Positions 17,291 to 26,436 are shown, counted from the stretch's first letter. The stretch is DNA of 64,000 bases from W0P28-013 sp051878315 (GCA_051878315.1 JBJEJW010000067.1:62001-126000); one strand, 5' to 3'. Numbers and translations: made by a program. The notes: generated from the letters alone by a model not told the origin.

Positions 17291-19705
17291 ATGGCTTGGA
17301 ATTTTAGAAAAAGGGTAAAAGTTGCTCCTGGTGTTTATGTTAATATTGGGAAACATGGCACATCAACATCTATTGGACCTCGTGGGGCAAAAGTAACATT
17401 TGGTAAAAATGGTACTTATTTTTCTACAGGAATTCCTGGCACAGGGATTTATAATAGGCAAAACATTGGAGGAAAACAACTTGTTAATTCTGAACAAAAT
17501 ACATCATATCGTGGTTGTATTTTGTGGTTGTTAATTTTTGTTATTTGTGCAATGATTGTTCTATTGACTATTTATATTTTAGGAGTAAATAATCGGTTGC
17601 ATGTGGAGATTACTGATGATTTGTTTACTGTATTTTCTGTTGCTATTATAATAGGAGTGTCTGCCTTGATATACGGTCTGGTAGCTGCTGTCATAAAGTG
17701 GCGGGCAAATCGTAATGCAACATTCTCATACAATCGCGAAAAACGAAAAGCTCAAAAGATTTTGGAATCATTACCTATAAAAGATGCTAAAAGAGATATT
17801 TTACAATCCTATATACAATGTTTAACTATTTCGGAGCAGATAGATAAACAAAAGCAGATTTTAGAACAACTGAAAAAGGGAACATCAGCGAAAGAAAAAG
17901 ATATTATCCCAGAAGTGGAGCAGAAAATAGAAGCGTTAGATGTTGAACTAAAAAATGTGCAATATGATGCAGACAAAGGTTTAACAGAAGACCAAAAACA
18001 ACTGTTTGATAAATTCTGCACCGATTTTGAAACCCTTTCGACATCGGATAAAATTTGGTTTATCACCGAATCTAATTCAACTGGTGTGTTTAGGGAAGAA
18101 ACGACATTTGATTTAGGTGTTTTTGATTATATTTATTCCAAGTATAGGATTCCTATAATAAATATTCCTCAAAGTAATATTAAATTTTATTTCTATCCAT
18201 CGTTTATTATTCGTTCGGAATCCACTACAAACTTTACGATTTATTCTTGGAAAAAAGTTGAACTGCATGCTACAACACAGAATTTTATCGAAAAAGATGC
18301 CATTCCTGGTATGGACGATGCAGTATTTGTCAGTGCCTCGTATTTGCACGAAACTAAAAAGGGTTCAATAGATTTGCGATACTCGTATAATCCGCTACTT
18401 ACGACGTATGATTATGGTAAATATATATTCCCATTATTTAATGCTCTGACGTTCTATATTAGTAACAAAGAAAAAGCGGAACAAATGGCGGCTACATACA
18501 TTCAATATCGAGATTGTGTTATTGCCGGTGGTGTCGCTAAAAATAAACAGGTATTGTCTGAAAACTTAAATACACAAAATAATAAAGAAACTCCCACGTT
18601 TCTTTCTAATCAATTATTATCAATATCCGATTTAGATCCTCTATTTATAGATGTAGCAAGGTGGATAGTGGAAACTCAAAATGCTAGCATTTCAGGGGTA
18701 CTACGCCGTTTTTCAATAGGCTTTAATCGTGCAGGCAGGTTGCTTGACCAATTAGAAGCGGTCGGTATTATTGGCCCTCTTATGCCGCAAGGATACAGAG
18801 ATATTTTCGTCGCGGATATGCAACAATTAGAAAAAAAATTACAAAATTTAGGTTTAGAGAGTGGTTGTCAAGAAAAGAACGAAGTTTTACGAAAAGCTTC
18901 ACATCCACAATTAACCACTCAAAAGTTAGATGAGTTAATTGGGCTTGTTTCTGTAAAGAAAGAGATTCAAACCTTAACAAATTTTATCAAGATTCAACAA
19001 AAACGTGCAGAAAAAGGTTTGAAATCCTCTTCTCTCTCGTATCATTGTGTTTTTACGGGGAATCCAGGAACGGGCAAAACAACAGTTGCACGTATCGTTG
19101 CGGGTATTTATAAAGATTTAGGCATTCTTAAGAACGGACATTTGGTTGAAACCGATCGTGCGGGGTTAGTCGGTGAATATGTCGGTCAAACCGCAGTGAA
19201 AACAAATAAAATTATTGATTCAGCATTAGATGGGGTCTTGTTTATTGATGAGGCTTATACGTTAATCGCAGGAGGAACAAATGACTATGGTAAAGAAGCT
19301 ATTGCAACCTTATTGAAACGAATGGAAGATGATAGAAATAGGTTGGTTGTTATTCTTGCAGGGTACACCGAAGAGATGAAATTATTTATTGATTCTAATC
19401 CTGGATTGCAATCGCGTTTTAATCGCTATATTGAGTTCCCAGATTATTCTTCGACAGAATTATTACAGATTTTTGAAATGCAATTACAGAAATTTGATTA
19501 TAAATTAACCAACAAGGCTCAGAGAACTATACAAATTTTCTTTGAACAGATTTGTGAAAATAAAGATAAAAGTTTTGGTAATGCTCGTTTTGTGCGCAAT
19601 ATATTTGAAAAAACATTAGAAAAACAAGCCAATAGGTTGTCTCTGGATCCGGATTTAACTGTTGGAGAGCTTAAAGAAATCTTGGAGGAAGATTTACCTA
19701 TTTAA
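17291..19705 (+). CDS. Membrane-anchored DUF4236 / FtsK-gamma / CbxX-type AAA+ ATPase
   Basis: 804 residues. Residues 1-57 match the DUF4236 domain (WNFRKRVKVAPGVYVNIGKHG, Gly-rich repeats). Two membrane segments follow (about 76-97 and 111-136), then a coiled coil (about 175-230) and a domain of unknown fold (250-400). Residues 448-507 resemble the winged-helix FtsK gamma domain (VETQNASISGVLRRFSIGFN). Residues 540-804 are a CbxX/CfxQ-type AAA+ module: Walker A GNPGTGKTT (590-598), pore-loop region GEYVGQT (628-634), Walker B GVLFIDEAY (648-656), Arg finger LQSRFNR. FtsK gamma normally reads KOPS DNA sites, so DNA sensing at the membrane is a reasonable inference. Terminal gene of the cassette; 3 bases after the channel gene. 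AT-rich and not native to the dcw cluster. Confidence 0.85.
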   Translation: MAWNFRKRVKVAPGVYVNIGKHGTSTSIGPRGAKVTFGKNGTYFSTGIPGTGIYNRQNIGGKQLVNSEQNTSYRGCILWLLIFVICAMIVLLTIYILGVNNRLHVEITDDLFTVFSVAIIIGVSALIYGLVAAVIKWRANRNATFSYNREKRKAQKILESLPIKDAKRDILQSYIQCLTISEQIDKQKQILEQLKKGTSAKEKDIIPEVEQKIEALDVELKNVQYDADKGLTEDQKQLFDKFCTDFETLSTSDKIWFITESNSTGVFREETTFDLGVFDYIYSKYRIPIINIPQSNIKFYFYPSFIIRSESTTNFTIYSWKKVELHATTQNFIEKDAIPGMDDAVFVSASYLHETKKGSIDLRYSYNPLLTTYDYGKYIFPLFNALTFYISNKEKAEQMAATYIQYRDCVIAGGVAKNKQVLSENLNTQNNKETPTFLSNQLLSISDLDPLFIDVARWIVETQNASISGVLRRFSIGFNRAGRLLDQLEAVGIIGPLMPQGYRDIFVADMQQLEKKLQNLGLESGCQEKNEVLRKASHPQLTTQKLDELIGLVSVKKEIQTLTNFIKIQQKRAEKGLKSSSLSYHCVFTGNPGTGKTTVARIVAGIYKDLGILKNGHLVETDRAGLVGEYVGQTAVKTNKIIDSALDGVLFIDEAYTLIAGGTNDYGKEAIATLLKRMEDDRNRLVVILAGYTEEMKLFIDSNPGLQSRFNRYIEFPDYSSTELLQIFEMQLQKFDYKLTNKAQRTIQIFFEQICENKDKSFGNARFVRNIFEKTLEKQANRLSLDPDLTVGELKEILEEDLPI

Positions 19706-19727
19706 TTTGTTTCAGAATCTCAACAAT

Positions 19728-20279
19728 ATGTCCCAATCTTTGCCGGATAGAAAAACGATTCGTTTGTGCGATTACGATTATGCCGAAGGCGAATATTTTG
19801 TAACCATCTGTACCGAAGGGCGCATGCATTATTTTGGAGAGATAGAACATGGTGAAATACAATTAACCAAAATTGGCGAATATTTGAAAATGCAGATAGA
19901 AATAACAGAAAAATTGCGTGTGGGTGCAGTAGAAATACCATGTTATGTGATTATGCCAAATCATGTGCATCTGATCATAATAATCAATGCTCGTAGGGAC
20001 GCATTGAATGCGTCCGCTACATCGAATGCGAAACATACGGACGCACGCAGTGCGTCCCTACAATTTGGACCACAACGCGGAAATTTGGCGTCGGTGGTTG
20101 CCGGCATCAAATCGGCGGTAACCCGATTTGCAAACGAAAATAACATTATTTTTGCATGGCAACAGCGTTTTTACGAACACGTTGTACGCAGTTGCACGGA
20201 AATGAATCGCATTGCAGAATATATAGAACAAAATCCCTATAATTGGGCAACAGATGAATATAATACGGACTATGTGTAA
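19728..20279 (+). CDS. REP-associated tyrosine transposase (RAYT, IS200-like Y1)
   Basis: 183 residues, a Y1 HUH single-strand transposase of the REP-associated branch, thought to move or process REP hairpins. HUH motif PNHVHLI (His79, His81); C-terminal block WQQRFYEHVVR and YIEQNP with the likely catalytic Tyr165. Start ATG 19728 gives the typical beginning LPDRKTIRLCDYDYAEGEYFVTICT. Residues about 89-111, between HUH motif and catalytic Tyr, are encoded by two inverted REP-like hairpins (19993-20062). It lies 22 bases after the AAA+ gene and is richer in GC than that gene, so it may be a separate arrival. Confidence 0.9.
   Translation: MSQSLPDRKTIRLCDYDYAEGEYFVTICTEGRMHYFGEIEHGEIQLTKIGEYLKMQIEITEKLRVGAVEIPCYVIMPNHVHLIIIINARRDALNASATSNAKHTDARSASLQFGPQRGNLASVVAGIKSAVTRFANENNIIFAWQQRFYEHVVRSCTEMNRIAEYIEQNPYNWATDEYNTDYV
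19993..20020 (+). repeat. REP-like hairpin inside the transposase gene, copy 1
   Basis: GGACGCATT (19997-20005) and AATGCGTCC (20007-20015) form a perfect nine-base inverted repeat around one base. They are framed by GTAG at the left and CTAC at the right. The unit is in frame and does not break the transposase. Such hairpins with a GTAG mark are typical of REP elements served by RAYTs. Confidence 0.7.
20034..20062 (-). repeat. REP-like hairpin inside the transposase gene, copy 2 (inverted)
   Basis: GGACGCAC (20039-20046) pairs with GTGCGTCC (20050-20057) around a three-base loop. The following CTAC is the complement of the GTAG mark of copy 1, so the two copies face each other as an inverted REP pair (BIME-like). 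They are separated by 13 bases and also read through in frame. Confidence 0.7.
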
Positions 20280-20297
20280 CCAAAACAACCTAAACCG

Positions 20298-21017
20298 ATG
20301 AAAAAACTTGTTGTACTGATATGTTTGACTTTGTGTGCCAATGGGCTCGTGGCGCAACACATCGTCGAAGTCGGCGCAGGGTGGGGCGATATGGGTATGA
20401 CTCGTACTGTGCCGTGGAAACCGTTCCCATGGAGTCAGGGATCGCGCAAAGAGGCACAGAGTTTGATGACGTACAAATATATGTTGGGTTCACAACGGGT
20501 TTATTATGTGCCGAGTATTCGCTTGCAATACGATAATACGTGGTCGATGTCGGGAGGTATGAATCTGATGAATATCAATGTGGGCGTGGCCGGTTTGGGC
20601 ATCTATCTGACACAACCGATGGCTGCTTTTGTCGATCATGGTTATGTGGGTCGTTGGTTTGCTACCTTTGAAATTAATTTTGCGTCTATTGCCGTGGGCG
20701 GTAATATCACACCGAATCTGGGTGTGCGTGGCTCCAATTCGGGGCATCGGCTTTGGATTACACCCGATCGCCAATTCGGTGGACAATATTATCCGATAAA
20801 GGAAACGTATGAACCGAACGATGGTCGTTATCTGTTTTTGCATTATTCGCTCCCGATTGAGTTTCGTGTTTGGAAAATGGTAACGGAAACAGTGGGTGTC
20901 GGCTTCTTTTTGGCGTCGGACATCGCTATTATCGAGAAAGATTTTACGCATCCCGACGCTCCGGTCGCTATGGGGTATAATATTTATGGAGGGTTGGCCA
21001 TTACACTATACAAATGA
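20298..21017 (+). CDS. Secreted or outer-membrane protein of unknown function
   Basis: 239 residues, not recognised. A signal peptide is clear (MKKLVVLICLTLCANGLVAQ, cleavage after VAQ or LVA). The mature part is rich in aromatic and glycine residues and has repeated alternating strands (NVGVAGLGIYLTQ, WFATFEINFASIAVGG, YNIYGGLAITLYK), ending on an aromatic-rich strand with terminal Lys. This suggests a small outer-membrane beta barrel. Its TGA stop overlaps the ATG of the next gene by the four bases ATGA, so the two are translationally coupled. Confidence 0.7.
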   Translation: MKKLVVLICLTLCANGLVAQHIVEVGAGWGDMGMTRTVPWKPFPWSQGSRKEAQSLMTYKYMLGSQRVYYVPSIRLQYDNTWSMSGGMNLMNINVGVAGLGIYLTQPMAAFVDHGYVGRWFATFEINFASIAVGGNITPNLGVRGSNSGHRLWITPDRQFGGQYYPIKETYEPNDGRYLFLHYSLPIEFRVWKMVTETVGVGFFLASDIAIIEKDFTHPDAPVAMGYNIYGGLAITLYK

Positions 21018-21789
21018 AACATGTTATGAAGAAATATGGCTGGATAATCGCAGCGGCGTTGCTGTGTGTATGGCGTGTGAACGCGACAACGTTCGTTCTT
21101 TGCCGTCCGAACCTGCGGCGCCTGTAACCGATATTGACGGCAATGTGTATGCTACCGTTAAAATCGGTTCGCAAGTTTGGATGGCCGAAAATCTGCGTGT
21201 GCGTCATTATGCCGACGGAACGGCTATCGCTGTTGCGCCTGATAGTTGCATCACGACAGCGTATCCCGATAGTTATGAAGTTGGCGGACAGTTGTTTGAA
21301 CATGCCGATTATCATCCCGATGCTTGTGGCTTGTATTATAATTGGGCGGCGGCTACAAGGGCTGCAAATGGCACTTCCGCATTGCCTACGCCGGCAACAC
21401 AAACACAGGGCGTTTGCCCCGAAGGATGGCGATTGCCAAGCCGTAAAGATTGGCAGATTTTGTGGAATAATTTAGGTGGCATGTCGGTGGCCGGTGGTCG
21501 CATGAAAACAACGACCGATTGGCAACAACCCAATGCCGGAGCAACGAATGAATCCGGTTTGCACGTATTGCCTGCGGCGCAATATATTTTGTCGCAGGAG
21601 ATGATAGATAAAGGTGTCGTGGACGGATTTGATCCGTATGGTTTTTATGCACTTTTTTGGGCGGCAGATGCAAGTAATGCATGGATGGCTTATACGATTT
21701 ATGTCGGTTACCAACAAACCGCTGTGGAAGAATTTGCGACTGCCAAAACTGCCGGTGTTTGTGTACGTTGCATGATGGATGTGGAATAA
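21014..21789 (+). CDS. FISUMP-domain secreted protein, apparent frameshift
   Basis: A 24-codon signal peptide starting at ATG 21014 (MKHVMKKYGWIIAAALLCVW, cleavage after VNA) reads in one frame and stops at 21125-21127. The mature domain reads in another frame from about 21085 to 21789. That domain has the FISUMP pattern: DIDGNVYATVKIGSQVWMAE, then CPEGWRLPSRKDWQIL and a C-terminal CVRCMMD. FISUMP proteins are secreted or surface proteins of unknown role in Fibrobacter and Bacteroidota. The two parts join if one base is missing near 21085-21110. The ATGA overlap with the upstream gene supports 21014 as the original start. Either the gene is broken, or there is a sequence error, or a programmed shift. 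Confidence 0.7.
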
Positions 21790-21816
21790 AATGTGTGATT
21801 TGTATATAAGGGGAAA

Positions 21817-23181
21817 ATGACTATGAACTATAAAAACATCTATTTTCTCGGAATTGGTGGCATTGGCATGAGTGCCATTGCACGCTATTTCAAAGCGAAA
21901 GGCTACGACGTGGCCGGTTACGACCGCACGCGCAGTCGCTTGTGCGAGGAACTCGAAGCCGAAGGCATCGCCATTCATTATACCGACGATGTGGCGCAGA
22001 TTGCCGATAATTTCAAAAATCCACATGATACGTTGGTGGTTTACACGCCTGCCATTCCGGCTGAACACAGCGAATTTTGTTATTTCAAACACGGCGGTTT
22101 CGTTATCGAAAAACGGGCGCAGGTGTTGGGCGAAATCACACGTGTGGAGCGCGGACTTTGCGTGGCCGGTACGCATGGCAAAACCACTACATCGACCATG
22201 TTGGCGCACTTGCTCAAACAGAGCCACGTCGATTGTAACGCCTTTTTAGGTGGAATTTCGAAGAATTACACAAACAATCTGTTGCTCTCCGACACGAGTG
22301 ATTTGGTGGTCATCGAGGCCGACGAGTTCGATCGCTCGTTCCACCATCTGACGCCTTACATGGCTGTGGTTACAGCCGTCGATGCCGACCACCTCGACAT
22401 TTACGGCACACACGAGGCGTACCTCGAGAGTTTCGCGCATTTCACGTCGCTTATTCGTGCAGACGGTTGCCTGATTATGAAAAAAGGTATAGCCTTGCAA
22501 CCGCGTTTGAGCAACGGCGTGCAACTTTACACCTATTCCGCAAAGGAAAAAGCCGATTTTTGTGCCGAAAATATCCGCATCGGAAACGGCACAATCGTCT
22601 TCGACTTTGTTACACCGACGGAAACCGTAGTTGACATCGAACTTGGCGTGCCGGTTCAGGTGAATGTCGAAAACGGTGTGGCGGCCATGGCTGTGGCGTG
22701 GCTCAACGGCGTGTCGGCCGACGAATTGCGTCGAGGTATGCAGTCGTATGTGGGCATCCGTCGTCGTTTCGAAACATGGCTCAAAACTGACCGTTTGACC
22801 ATCATCGACGACTATGCGCACCATCCTGCCGAGTTGGAAGCGAGCATCAAATCGGTGAAAGCATTGTATGCTGACAAAAAAGTGCTTGGGGTTTTTCAAC
22901 CGCACCTCTACACTCGTACGCGCGATTTTTACCAAGAGTTCGCGGCTGCACTGTCGCATCTCGACGAGGCAATGTTGGTCGAACTCTATCCGGCACGCGA
23001 GGAACCGATAGCAGGCATCTCGTCGCAAACAATTTACGACGAAATCACCTGCCCGAAAACTCTGACTACCAAAGCCGAACTGATACGGGTTTTGCAAACC
23101 AAACAATTTGATGTACTTTTGACCCTTGGCGCGGGCGACCTTGATACAATGTTGCCACAGATAGTAGAAGCGTTGAAATAA
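21817..23181 (+). CDS. murC: UDP-N-acetylmuramate: L-alanine ligase MurC
   Basis: 454 residues. Mur ligase adding the first amino acid of the stem peptide. N-terminal FLGIGGIGMSAIARYF (10-25), ATP P-loop GTHGKTTT at 118-125, VIEADEFDRSF, TAVDADHLDIY and the C-terminal DDYAHHPAELEASI. Normal length. Start ATG 21817, with a second in-frame ATG two codons later. It resumes the cell-wall cluster after the inserted block and precedes ftsQ by 4 bases. Confidence 0.97.
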   Translation: MTMNYKNIYFLGIGGIGMSAIARYFKAKGYDVAGYDRTRSRLCEELEAEGIAIHYTDDVAQIADNFKNPHDTLVVYTPAIPAEHSEFCYFKHGGFVIEKRAQVLGEITRVERGLCVAGTHGKTTTSTMLAHLLKQSHVDCNAFLGGISKNYTNNLLLSDTSDLVVIEADEFDRSFHHLTPYMAVVTAVDADHLDIYGTHEAYLESFAHFTSLIRADGCLIMKKGIALQPRLSNGVQLYTYSAKEKADFCAENIRIGNGTIVFDFVTPTETVVDIELGVPVQVNVENGVAAMAVAWLNGVSADELRRGMQSYVGIRRRFETWLKTDRLTIIDDYAHHPAELEASIKSVKALYADKKVLGVFQPHLYTRTRDFYQEFAAALSHLDEAMLVELYPAREEPIAGISSQTIYDEITCPKTLTTKAELIRVLQTKQFDVLLTLGAGDLDTMLPQIVEALK

Positions 23182-23185
23182 AAAA

Positions 23186-23941
23186 GTGTTTATTGTGCGC
23201 ATATTACGTAACATATCGATTCTGTTGTGTGTGTTGTTTTTCGGCACATATATGTTGGTGGTGATAATCAAGTTTACACCTTCGGCCGGCGACAATATTT
23301 GCCGACAAATCGAAACACATGTGCTTGATTCGGCGGAACTTGGCTTTGTGTCCGATAAGGATATATTGGCGCAACTTGGGCGTATGCATCAAAAATATAT
23401 TGGTGTGCAGTTCAAAAATATTGATTTTCAGAGGCTTGAAAACGAAATATACAAAAATCCGTTTGTCGATTTTGTTTCGTGTTATTATTCGCTGTCGGGG
23501 ACGTTGCACATCGATGTCAAGCAGCGCCGGCCTGCGTTTCGCGTGATGACAACGTATGGTAATTTTTATATCGACCATAATCGCCGACGGATGCCCACTT
23601 CGACGCGTTTCAGCGTGTATGTCCCGGTGGTTACGGGATTCATTGATGAAGAATACCTTTGTGGCGCCTTGTTTGATTTTATCGACGATATTCAGCATGA
23701 CGATTTTTGGGCTAGTCAGATAACGCAAATACGCGTTTTGCCCAATTTGGAGATAGAATTGGTGCCGCGTGTAGGCAATCATGTCATTGTATTCGGACAA
23801 TTGGACAATGCCGAACAAAAACTTGATAAAATGCTGACATTCTATCGCAAAGGCTTGCCGTACATTGGATGGAATCGCTATCGCACGATTGACCTGCGTT
23901 ACAAAAATCAGGTTGTGTGTACCAAATGGCCGAATAATTAG
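23186..23941 (+). CDS. ftsQ: Cell division protein FtsQ (GTG start)
   Basis: 251 residues, bitopic division protein: short N-terminus, one membrane segment (about residues 9-29, ISILLCVLFFGTYMLVVII) and a periplasmic POTRA-like and beta region, e.g. LENEIYKNPFVDFVSCYYSLSGTLHIDVKQRRPAFR. FtsQ recruits FtsL/FtsB and regulates septal synthesis. Sequence similarity is loose, but the order murC-ftsQ-ftsA-ftsZ is the standard one. Start GTG 23186, 4 bases after murC; no ATG in the first 30 codons fits. Confidence 0.9.
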   Translation: MFIVRILRNISILLCVLFFGTYMLVVIIKFTPSAGDNICRQIETHVLDSAELGFVSDKDILAQLGRMHQKYIGVQFKNIDFQRLENEIYKNPFVDFVSCYYSLSGTLHIDVKQRRPAFRVMTTYGNFYIDHNRRRMPTSTRFSVYVPVVTGFIDEEYLCGALFDFIDDIQHDDFWASQITQIRVLPNLEIELVPRVGNHVIVFGQLDNAEQKLDKMLTFYRKGLPYIGWNRYRTIDLRYKNQVVCTKWPNN

Positions 23942-23969
23942 TTGTAGAAATGCAAAAAAACAAAAATAT

Positions 23970-25208
23970 ATGGAAGATATTATTGTAGCAGCCGAAATCG
24001 GTAACTCCAAATTAGCCGTTATGGCTGCGCGTAAAGAAACTGATGGCCAACTGCATGTGCTGGCCGTCGAAAAGGAATCGACACCTCACAACAGCGTGTG
24101 CAATGGCGTCGTTTGTAAACCTACCGATGTGGTGGCCACGTTGAATGGTTTGCTCAAAAAAATGGCAAATCGTTTAGGTGCGTCAGTGCGTATCACCAAA
24201 ATTTATGTCGGTCTGAATGCACGCACGCTGCGTACTACGCCTATTTCGGTGTCACGGTTGGTGTCGGCTGGCGATACATTGACGGACGAAATGCTCTCGA
24301 CGTTGGAACATGAGGCTGTGTCGCAGTTGCCTGCGGGGAAACGACTGCAAGAGGTGTCGGCTGTAACGTATGTGTCGAATAACAACATAGTGGCGCAACC
24401 GCAAGATGTAGTGAGCGGACATTTGTTGGCAACATACGCCGTGGCCAATGTCGATGCCGCTGTGGTCGATAAATTGACACAATGTATTGCACAACTTCCG
24501 GGTTGTTCATTGGCCGAAATTATGCTCGCACCGAAAACTACGGCCGAGTTGCTGACTACGGCCGCCGACCGACAAGGATGCGCTGTGGTCGATTTCGGCG
24601 CGGGGTGCACTTCGGTTACAGTCTTTGTGAACGGCGGACTGAAACATTTTGCCGTCATACCGCTTGGCGGAAAACATCTTACGGCCGATTTGATGACACT
24701 GAACGATTTATCGGTCAAAGAGGCTGAAGGGTTGAAAAATTTCTTTGGCATGAAATATGCAGCCGACAATACGCAAAAAGAGCGCATTCAAATTCAGGAT
24801 GCAGCCGATGGTACTAAACGCATGGTGCAAGTCGATGAACTCAAAAAGGTGTTTGCTGCACGTTTGGAAGAAATTCTCAATTATGTAACTGCACAGATTG
24901 TACTCTGTGTGCCGCTCGAAAAACTATCGGCAGGTCTGATTTTGACCGGTGGATTGACTGCCATGAGCCATTGTGCCGATATTGTGTCGGACAAGACCGG
25001 CGTGCCGGCACGCATCGGATCGTACACACACCGATTGACAACCGATAGTGTCCAAGCCGCTTTCGACAACGAATATGCACAACTTGTCGGTGTATTGATG
25101 AATGGTACTGAAGGATGTGTAGAAGTGATGTCGGGCAAACCGACAAAAACATCGAAAAATCGCTTCAAACAGATCATCGGTAAGATGGAAGGACTATTTA
25201 ACGAATAA
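23970..25208 (+). CDS. ftsA: Cell division protein FtsA
   Basis: 412 residues, actin-fold ATPase that tethers FtsZ to the membrane. MEDIIVAAEIGNSKLAVMAAR is the phosphate-1 region; CAVVDFGAGCTSVTVFVNGG (about residues 205-224) is phosphate-2; GLILTGGLTAM is the adenosine motif. A C-terminal amphipathic tail (NRFKQIIGKMEGLFNE) is the membrane-targeting helix. The ATG at 23970 starts the conserved N-terminus, 28 bases after ftsQ. It precedes ftsZ by 26 bases. Confidence 0.96.
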   Translation: MEDIIVAAEIGNSKLAVMAARKETDGQLHVLAVEKESTPHNSVCNGVVCKPTDVVATLNGLLKKMANRLGASVRITKIYVGLNARTLRTTPISVSRLVSAGDTLTDEMLSTLEHEAVSQLPAGKRLQEVSAVTYVSNNNIVAQPQDVVSGHLLATYAVANVDAAVVDKLTQCIAQLPGCSLAEIMLAPKTTAELLTTAADRQGCAVVDFGAGCTSVTVFVNGGLKHFAVIPLGGKHLTADLMTLNDLSVKEAEGLKNFFGMKYAADNTQKERIQIQDAADGTKRMVQVDELKKVFAARLEEILNYVTAQIVLCVPLEKLSAGLILTGGLTAMSHCADIVSDKTGVPARIGSYTHRLTTDSVQAAFDNEYAQLVGVLMNGTEGCVEVMSGKPTKTSKNRFKQIIGKMEGLFNE

Positions 25209-25234
25209 AATCTCACTAACATAATCACAATAAT

Positions 25235-26410
25235 ATGGGACTCGAGGAACATTTGGTCGATTTGTCGGATACGTTGCGTAGCAACAACTCATCTATCATC
25301 AAAGTGATAGGCGTGGGTGGTGGCGGTGGTAATGCCGTGAATTATATGTGTGAACAGGGAATTGTAGATGTGTCGTTCGTGGTGTGCAATACAGACCAAC
25401 AAGCGTTAGATCATTCGCCTGTCAATCAGCGAATTATACTTGGTACGGAAGGTCTTGGTGCCGGCGGCCGTCCCGAAAATGCGCGTGCTGCGGTCGAACA
25501 GTCGTTGCCGCAAATCGAACAGATGCTGAAGACAACACCTACGAAAATGGCATTTATCACTGCCGGCATGGGTGGTGGCACAGGTACCGGAGCAGCACCT
25601 GTTATTGCCAAGGTGGCGCACGATTTAGGCATTCTTACCGTGGGCATTGTTACCATTCCGTTCGCGTTTGAGGGAACACAGAAAATCAATCAGGCTTTGC
25701 ACGGCGTGCGCGAAATGAGTAAAAACGTCGATGCAATCTTGGTCGTCAATAACGAAAAGTTATGCAAAATCTACCCCGACTTGAATTTGCGTAATGCGTT
25801 CGACAAAACCAATGAAGTGCTAACTATTGCAGCGAAAGGTATTGCCGAAATTATCACCGTGCACGGTTATATGAATGTCGATTTTGCCGATGTCAATACC
25901 ATCATGAAAGATAGTGGTGTCGCCATTATGAATACGGGAGTCGGTGAAGGTGAGAATCGGGTAACGAAGGCGATCGAAGATGCACTCAATTCGCCACTGC
26001 TCGACAATACCGATGTGCGTGACTCGAAAAAAATATTGCTGAACATCTGTTGTTCCGAGGAAACGGGAATCCGTATGGACGAAATTCGCCAAGTTAATGA
26101 CTTTATGGCGCAAATGGGCGATGATATTGAGGTCATTTCGGGCGTAACGTTCGATAATACGTTGGAAGACAAAGTACGTATCACGATCATTGCCACAGGC
26201 TTTTCGTGCGACGCACTGCCGAAACCGACAAACCTCAAAGGTAAAGATGATGCCGCAGCCGATGACGGCGAAATAACCCGCTCGCGTGACGCATATTACG
26301 GCGAAATACCCGGACGTAAAACGCATGTCAAAAGTTATACGCTCGATCAATTGGACGACGATGCCAATTTGAACGAAATTCAGCAAATACCTGCTTATAA
26401 ACGATTGTAA
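25235..26410 (+). CDS. ftsZ: Cell division protein FtsZ
   Basis: 391 residues, tubulin-like GTPase forming the division ring. VIGVGGGGGNAVNYM (24-38), the tubulin signature GGGTGTGAAPV at 113-123, and NNEKLCKIYPDLNLRNAF. The short linker contains an acidic stretch and ends with the FtsA/ZipA-binding peptide IPAYKRL at the extreme C-terminus. Normal length. Last division gene in the cluster; yqeY follows after 26 bases. Confidence 0.98.
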   Translation: MGLEEHLVDLSDTLRSNNSSIIKVIGVGGGGGNAVNYMCEQGIVDVSFVVCNTDQQALDHSPVNQRIILGTEGLGAGGRPENARAAVEQSLPQIEQMLKTTPTKMAFITAGMGGGTGTGAAPVIAKVAHDLGILTVGIVTIPFAFEGTQKINQALHGVREMSKNVDAILVVNNEKLCKIYPDLNLRNAFDKTNEVLTIAAKGIAEIITVHGYMNVDFADVNTIMKDSGVAIMNTGVGEGENRVTKAIEDALNSPLLDNTDVRDSKKILLNICCSEETGIRMDEIRQVNDFMAQMGDDIEVISGVTFDNTLEDKVRITIIATGFSCDALPKPTNLKGKDDAAADDGEITRSRDAYYGEIPGRKTHVKSYTLDQLDDDANLNEIQQIPAYKRL

Positions 26411-26436
26411 ACCAAATTATTAAATAGATTGTAAAT

